Shown one piece after another: positions 59,363-64,000 of a DNA stretch of 64,000 nucleotides. A program made the translations under genes and the position numbers. Source of the DNA: Polyangiaceae bacterium (GTDB lineage: Bacteria; Myxococcota_A; Polyangia; Polyangiales; Polyangiaceae); NCBI GenBank assembly GCA_025937785.1, contig JAICQQ010000001.1, positions 62,001 to 126,000 on the forward strand. Reading direction: 5' to 3'. The notes beneath the pieces were generated by a model. It was given only the letters and a program-made list of their open reading frames with translations. It did no database searches and had not been told where the DNA came from. Numbering within the stretch: the stretch's first letter is position 1; each line of letters starts with the position of its first letter.

Positions 59363-61303
59363 CTAGCGCGCGGTGCGGCGCACCGTCAGTCGGCTGAGCT
59401 GTACCAGGGCGCCCGGCGCGTGCAAACCAAGCGCGACGCGTGTGGACGGCAGGTCGCAGCTGACTTCCTCTTCGCCGGCGCTCAGCGTGAGGCGGGTGGC
59501 GATGCGCTCCGCTCGCAGCCTCGTCGGTAGGGAGCCCGCTTCTGGCCAGCGGCAGGTCGAGCCGGCCCGGTCGAGCAAAAGCGCGACTGTTTCGCCCCGA
59601 TCGAGCGTGACCTCGAGGGTGAAGTCGGCGAAGCGAGCATCCGTCAGCCAGACGCTGGCCCCGCCGCTGACCTCGAGCACGAAGTCGTTTCCTGGACCGT
59701 CCTCGCGCGGGACGAGCCGGGCGTAGCGGTCACCGTCGCCGCCGTGCCCGGGTGCCAGATGCAGCGGCCAACGCGCGTTGGTGGCGCTCACCAGCGTGAT
59801 CAGCTCTAGATCTTGAGCAAAGACGTTGCGGGTCGAGAACCGCTGGCCCACGAGGGTCGCATCGCGGATGGCATCGCTCACCCACAGCGCTGCCCCCGTG
59901 TCGAGCTGCGCCAGGGGTAGGTCGAGCTCCGGGGGGTGCTCTAGGGACGCCACCGCGCCGAACGCTTGCGCCCAGGGGTCGAAGCGCAGCAACTGAGCGC
60001 CGGCTTCGAACCCGGCGGCCCCCGCTGCGGGTACGAGGTACGGGGCGCCATCGGGCGCCGGTAGCAAGCGCGGTCGCGGTACGGCCTGGCTCAGCCGAAG
60101 CTCGACCACGTCGCGAGCGGCGTCGATCCAGTAGGCGTCCCAGCCGGCTTCTGGCTGGCAACCTCGGCGGCAAGCCGCGCACTCGTCCTCCGAGCCTTCG
60201 CGGTCCTCGCAGCCACCGACTGCCAGCACGGCGCCACCCGGCATGGCCACGAAGTCCTGGTCGATACGGGTGGGCAAGCCGTTCTCTGGGCCGGCTGCGA
60301 TCTCGAAGCCGCCGTTCTCGGTGCGCACGATCCAATCGGCGCCGGGCACCCAGCGATCCGCGTCGTCGTAGCCGCCAGCGACGAAGATGACTCCAGCGTC
60401 GAGCAGCAGCGCCTTCGGCGAGATGCGGGCCACCGTCAGTTGACCCACGTAGCGCGCGAACCCCGTTGCATGGTCCACGAGCTCGAGCGTTTCCGTGGCC
60501 AACGCCTCGCCGCTCTCTGCAGCCTCGCGCCCGCCGATGAGCAGTGTCTGGGTCGGGGAGAGCGCCACAGCCGCGTGGCGGGAGCGCGGCCGAACCAGCT
60601 GGATTTCGAGGTTCGGGTCGAACGAGAAGTCGTCGGCACGAAAGACCTCGGCGGTGTCGTGCAGGCGCCGCCCTGTCGAGAATGCGGTCGTCGGATCTTC
60701 GCCCCCGGCGACCAGAAAGCCCGGACCGAACCCGGTCACGCTGGCGAAGGCGCGGGGCCGCCAGAGTTGCGCATTGCCTGCCAGCGACTCTGCATGGCCG
60801 GTGTTGGTGTCGAAGACGAGCGCGCCGGACACCGCCGAGCTCTGGCCGCGGTCGGATCCCGCCAGCATGGCCAGACCGTGCTCGGGCGAGACAGCGAGCC
60901 CCTGACCTCCGCCGGGCGCCGGGTACTCCGAAGGATCCGCGAGCTCACAGGCGCGGCCGTTCGGCCACAACAGCAGTGGGAGGACCGCCCCGCTGCGGTA
61001 CGGTCCGACAGCGGCGAAACGCTCGGAGCTGCGCGGGAAACTCAGTTGGGCAGTGACGGCCAGCGTCCCTGGCGGGAAGGCCAGCGCGGCTCCGTCCTGA
61101 TCACTCGTCACGAAGTCGCTCGTGCGCTCCGAGGCGTCGAAGTCGCCCAAGGCATCGAGCTCGAGCTGGGCTTGCTCTCCGGGCAGCTTGCAGCGCTCGA
61201 GGGGGTGGGCAACGATGGCGACCTCGGGACCCGCCATCGGGTCAGGAGTGCACGCCGCCAAGAGCAGCGCCGCCGCTTTGGCGCTAACCTTCGATCGCCC
61301 CAT
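59363..61303 (-). CDS. Kelch-type beta-propeller lipoprotein
   Basis: 646 residues from ATG 61303, giving MGRSKVSAKAAALLLAACTP with lipobox LAAC. The chain has repeated kelch-like blades of the form ...RPRAFASVTGFGPGFLVAGG, RPRSRHAAVALSPTQTLLIG GRE, ISPKALLLDAGVIFVAGGYD and VAMPGGAVLAVGGCED. A small Cys cluster (CEDREGSEDECAACRRGC) is inserted, and the last 170 residues form a separate beta-sandwich (FVLEVSGGASVWLTDARFAD FTLEV). Kelch lipoproteins of this size are frequent in myxobacteria; the ligand is unknown. The start codon overlaps that of the divergent kinase gene (CATG), and alternative starts for either gene would increase the overlap. Confidence 0.82.
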   Translation of the reverse strand: MGRSKVSAKAAALLLAACTPDPMAGPEVAIVAHPLERCKLPGEQAQLELDALGDFDASERTSDFVTSDQDGAALAFPPGTLAVTAQLSFPRSSERFAAVGPYRSGAVLPLLLWPNGRACELADPSEYPAPGGGQGLAVSPEHGLAMLAGSDRGQSSAVSGALVFDTNTGHAESLAGNAQLWRPRAFASVTGFGPGFLVAGGEDPTTAFSTGRRLHDTAEVFRADDFSFDPNLEIQLVRPRSRHAAVALSPTQTLLIGGREAAESGEALATETLELVDHATGFARYVGQLTVARISPKALLLDAGVIFVAGGYDDADRWVPGADWIVRTENGGFEIAAGPENGLPTRIDQDFVAMPGGAVLAVGGCEDREGSEDECAACRRGCQPEAGWDAYWIDAARDVVELRLSQAVPRPRLLPAPDGAPYLVPAAGAAGFEAGAQLLRFDPWAQAFGAVASLEHPPELDLPLAQLDTGAALWVSDAIRDATLVGQRFSTRNVFAQDLELITLVSATNARWPLHLAPGHGGDGDRYARLVPREDGPGNDFVLEVSGGASVWLTDARFADFTLEVTLDRGETVALLLDRAGSTCRWPEAGSLPTRLRAERIATRLTLSAGEEEVSCDLPSTRVALGLHAPGALVQLSRLTVRRTAR

Positions 61304-63026
61304 GTTTCCGCAGATCTTCGGCAAGTACATGTTAGAGCGGGAGATAGCCGCCGGCGGCATGGCGCGAGTCTACCTGGCAACCCTGCGCGGGGCGGGGGGA
61401 TTCGAAAAGCGGCTCGTGGTCAAGCAGATCCGGCCCGAGCTCGCGTCCGATCAGGGCTTCGTCGAACGCTTCGTGAAAGAGGCGAAAACGGCGGTCGAAC
61501 TCAGCCACCCGAACATCGTGCCGGTGTACGAGCTCGGTGTCGAACAAGGCGTGTACTACATCGCAATGGAGCATTGCGACGGCGCGACGCTCTCGGATCT
61601 GCTCGCGACGACGGGACCGCTCGATGCTGAAGAAGGTGCGTATCTGGGGGTGGAAGTGTGCCGTGCTCTCGACTACGCGCATCGTCGCGCACAGGTGATC
61701 CACCGCGACGTCACGCCTCGCAACGTGCTGGTCGACGAAGAAGGTGCCGTCAGGCTGATCGACTTTGGCATCGCGGCGCCGGCTGCGGACGGTAGCGGTG
61801 ACACCGCCCACACCGAGGTGTTCGGATCGCCGGGGCACATGCCGCCGGAGCAGCTCGCGGGTCAGCCGCTGACGCCGGCTACCGACGTGTTCGCCATCGG
61901 CGTGCTGCTTTACGAAGCCCTTACTGGGCGCCCCGCGTTTCGCCGCGGTACCGCCAAAGAGTGCCGCAGCGCACTCAGCGAGGCGCAGCCGCCACTGGAC
62001 GAGCGCAGTCCGGAGCTCAGCCCCCTGGCGACGATCGTGGGCCGGGCTATGCAACTCGACGAACAGGCCCGGCCACAAAACGCCGAGGCCCTCGCGCGCC
62101 CGCTCCGCGAGTACTTGCGGGGCGCCGACACCGGCGACGTCGCCCGCCGCCTCGGTGACCGCGTGCGCATGGCGCGCCGGCGCGGCCTAAGCTCGAGCCC
62201 GTGGCTGCTCGGCGAAGGGCTGACCGGGGTCGGCTCGCCAGCGACGGCCACGCCCAACACCCCCGCGCTGCGGACGCCCGGTGGCACCCGCACCTTCGCC
62301 ACCAGCCGGGGCTTCAGCGAGCTGACGCGTCGGGTCGACAGTGAACCGCCGCCGCCCGCCGTGCGCCGCACTGACAGCCCTCGGGCGAACCTGACACCTG
62401 CTGACGGCGACCGCGGGAGCACGCGGCGCCTTCCTAGCTCGCGCCCTCCACCGCCGCCGGACATTCCGCGAACACTCGCCGTCGGGTCCGGCGCGCCGCG
62501 GCCCCATCGCGGTCGAGCCATGGTGATCGGTCTCGCTCTGGCCGCGCCCGTGTGCGCGGCGCTCGTCGCCACGCTGTGGATGCAGCAAGGGGCCGGGGTG
62601 GGCGGCCGCGCCGTGCTGTCCCCCCCGAAGCGCGTTGCCTCCGCCACCCCGACCCGTGCGAGCGTAGCGTCTGCGCAGGTGCTTCCGGCGCTTCCGAGCG
62701 CCGCGCCGCGCGCTGTTTCACCGCCGCGCCGCGCGCCCGCGCCCGTACCCTCGCGCGAGCCCTCGCCCAGCGCGTCGCCCGCGGAGCCAACGGGTTCGGC
62801 ATCGCTCTCCCTGACGGCGCTCCCTGGTACCCAGGTCAGTGTCGCCGGGCACGACTACGCGACTCCGGTGAGCGGGCTCACTCTACCCGCCGGTCGCTAT
62901 CTGGTGACCTTCCGCAACGCTACCTGGGACGGACCCGTCTCGACCCAGATCGTGTTACGCCCGGGGAAGGCCAGCCGTGTGCATGCCGACTTCACCAATG
63001 AACCGCCGCGGGTGGTGGTGCGTTGA
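61302..63026 (+). CDS. Transmembrane Ser/Thr protein kinase with PEGA-like C-terminus
   Basis: 574 residues. Kinase domain at about 6-270: glycine loop EIAAGGMARVYLATL, catalytic Lys in RLVVKQIRPE, catalytic loop VIHRDVTPRNVL (Thr where many kinases have Lys, a common variant in this lineage), DFG in LIDFGIAAPA, and the APE equivalent MPPEQLAGQPLTPATDVFAI. A Pro/Arg-rich linker leads to one membrane helix (AMVIGLALAAPVCAALVATLW) and then, after a second Pro/Ala-rich stretch, a PEGA-like beta domain (SLTALPGTQVSVAGHDYATP, LPAGRYLVTF). The activation segment has Thr/Ser residues for autophosphorylation. The ATG at 61302 has no Shine-Dalgarno and overlaps the divergent gene's start. Confidence 0.92.
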   Translation: MFPQIFGKYMLEREIAAGGMARVYLATLRGAGGFEKRLVVKQIRPELASDQGFVERFVKEAKTAVELSHPNIVPVYELGVEQGVYYIAMEHCDGATLSDLLATTGPLDAEEGAYLGVEVCRALDYAHRRAQVIHRDVTPRNVLVDEEGAVRLIDFGIAAPAADGSGDTAHTEVFGSPGHMPPEQLAGQPLTPATDVFAIGVLLYEALTGRPAFRRGTAKECRSALSEAQPPLDERSPELSPLATIVGRAMQLDEQARPQNAEALARPLREYLRGADTGDVARRLGDRVRMARRRGLSSSPWLLGEGLTGVGSPATATPNTPALRTPGGTRTFATSRGFSELTRRVDSEPPPPAVRRTDSPRANLTPADGDRGSTRRLPSSRPPPPPDIPRTLAVGSGAPRPHRGRAMVIGLALAAPVCAALVATLWMQQGAGVGGRAVLSPPKRVASATPTRASVASAQVLPALPSAAPRAVSPPRRAPAPVPSREPSPSASPAEPTGSASLSLTALPGTQVSVAGHDYATPVSGLTLPAGRYLVTFRNATWDGPVSTQIVLRPGKASRVHADFTNEPPRVVVR

Positions 63027-63124
63027 GCTGGCCCAAGTGCTGCGAGGCGATCAGTCGCCAGCGTATTCCCTCGGACGAACGATAGGGTTACCGTCCAGGC
63101 GTTTTCCAGTCGACAGGAGGCGCC

Positions 63125-64000
63125 GTGTTAGAGGGCAACCCGAACTCCGAGCGGATACGCAAGACAACGTTGCTGTGCCTGGCCTTGGCCACTGCGCTCC
63201 TGTTCCTTTGGATGATCAAGGACTTTCTGATGGCAATCCTGCTGTCGGCGATCCTCAGCGGCATGTTCTATCCGCTGTACAAGCGCTTGGTCGATCGCCT
63301 TGGGGGCCGCCGCAGCCTCGCGTCGCTCGCGACGGTGGCCTTCGCGCTCTTCGTCCTGATCGCGCCCATCGGGGGTTTTCTCGCGATCGTGGCGAATCAG
63401 GCGCTGCTCTTCGGGCAGAAGGTGCAGCCCTGGGTGCGCGATAAGCTACACGGCACCTCCACGCTCGACGAAGTCATCTCCGAGTGGCCCGTGCTCGAGC
63501 CGCTACGCCCCTACCAGCAGCAAGTTCTGGCGAAGCTCGGCGAGGCTGCGGCGACGCTCGGCAGCTGGTCGGTAGACATCGTAACGCAGGCGGCCACCAG
63601 CACGGCCACCTTCCTGATGATGCTGTTCATCGCGCTCTATGCCATGTACTTCTTCTTGCTCGACGGGCGGCGCGCCCTCGCCAAGATCCTCTACTACCTG
63701 CCGCTCGCGCCCGACGACGAAGAGCGCATGATCGGTCATTTCGTGTCGGTGGCGCGCGCGACCATCAAGGGCACGGTGGTGATCGCTATAGCCCAGGGTG
63801 CGCTCGGCGGCCTCGCTTTCTGGGCGGTGGGACTCGACGGCGCCGCGCTGTGGGCCACGGTGATGGCAGTGCTCTCGGCGATCCCCGGGCTTGGTCACGC
63901 ACTCGTCTGGATCCCCGCCGCCATCTACCTCGCGGCCACGGGCCAGTGGGGGATGAGCCTCGGCTTGGTAGCGTTCTGCGGCGTCGTGGTCGGCAGCATC
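63125..64000 (+). CDS. AI-2E/PerM-family membrane permease, C-terminus beyond window
   Basis: The GTG at 63125 is set by an AGGAGG at 63115-63120. The frame stays open to the window end, giving 292 residues. N-terminal helices are TLLCLALATALLFLWMIKDF and AILLSAILSGMFYPLYKRLV, followed by LATVAFALFVLIAPIGGFLA. A soluble segment (VQPWVRDKLHGTSTLDEVIS) follows, then FLMMLFIALYAMYFFLLDGR, a family landmark, and FVSVARATIKGTVVIAIAQG, the typical G-T...q-G loop, with further helices to the edge. AI-2E family proteins are eight-helix exporters or channels; autoinducer export is only one proposed role. It follows the kinase gene by 98 bases and may be in its transcript. Confidence 0.9.
   Translation, partial: MLEGNPNSERIRKTTLLCLALATALLFLWMIKDFLMAILLSAILSGMFYPLYKRLVDRLGGRRSLASLATVAFALFVLIAPIGGFLAIVANQALLFGQKVQPWVRDKLHGTSTLDEVISEWPVLEPLRPYQQQVLAKLGEAAATLGSWSVDIVTQAATSTATFLMMLFIALYAMYFFLLDGRRALAKILYYLPLAPDDEERMIGHFVSVARATIKGTVVIAIAQGALGGLAFWAVGLDGAALWATVMAVLSAIPGLGHALVWIPAAIYLAATGQWGMSLGLVAFCGVVVGSI

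Noticed and set aside
61302-63026. Ser/Thr kinase with HRDVTPRN as a pseudokinase
   Set aside because: Lys-to-Thr/Ser at this place is common in active bacterial kinases of this group; the glycine loop, catalytic Lys, HRD and DFG are all intact.

Overview
The window is uniformly GC-rich, densely coded DNA that fits a myxobacterium, most likely of the Polyangiales/Sorangiineae side. I infer this from gene content rather than any marker RNA: many short lipoproteins, kelch and TPR surface proteins, DUF4388 signalling proteins, a Ser/Thr kinase with a TM-PEGA-like tail, an orphan sigma-54 activator, long Pro/Ala/Lys-rich tails, and small lipoproteins beginning with an LNPQPQ motif. No rRNA, tRNA, CRISPR array or intact transposase was seen. 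Two genes run off the window: a WD40/PD40 lipoprotein at the left and an AI-2E-family permease at the right.

Left third (1-26,800): topA with a histone-like tail; rpoZ, a SAM methyltransferase and a class-B J-protein; an H1-like tailed protein; a VKOR-DsbA fusion translationally coupled to adenosine deaminase; RNase R; an orphan DNA methyltransferase; a catalytically degraded DAHP-synthase-like protein overlapping tyrA; two tandem LNPQPQ lipoproteins; a cyclic-nucleotide sensor; a GNAT enzyme; rpe coupled to a zinc-protease lipoprotein; and a MoxR-DUF58-TgpA transglutaminase operon.

Middle (26,800-36,100): the accessory part. An ABC ATPase and bioD converge on a 417-bp element bounded by inverted repeats of about 50 bp. 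The element carries the N-terminal half of a four-helix-bundle (23S IVP-like) protein, and its tips provide the stop codons of both flanking genes. Upstream of bioF lies the wreck of a TnpB (IS605 OrfB) gene. Then come a TetR regulator, zapA, two exported proteins, an AroK-AroB fusion and a DUF167 protein.

Right third (36,100-64,000): dapF is coupled to a signalling cluster (degenerate GGDEF regulator; receiver-DUF4388 protein; large HPt-REC-REC-DUF4388-TM-PEGA-like protein), followed by a pseudo-sulfatase lipoprotein and a GH5 glycosidase. Next are queE, rph, a lower-GC membrane ORF, amrS, a SAM hydrolase, a Uma2 nuclease, a large TPR/gluzincin lipoprotein, an NtrC-type regulator, a DUF4388-J-domain-TPR protein, and a kelch lipoprotein and Ser/Thr kinase whose predicted start codons overlap head to head.

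Two themes stand out. One is conserved folds whose catalytic residues are gone (DAHP synthase, GGDEF, sulfatase), each embedded in tightly packed, apparently maintained gene groups. The other is small mobile-DNA relics clustered around the biotin genes. Functional statements rest on motifs read by eye; no database search was possible.
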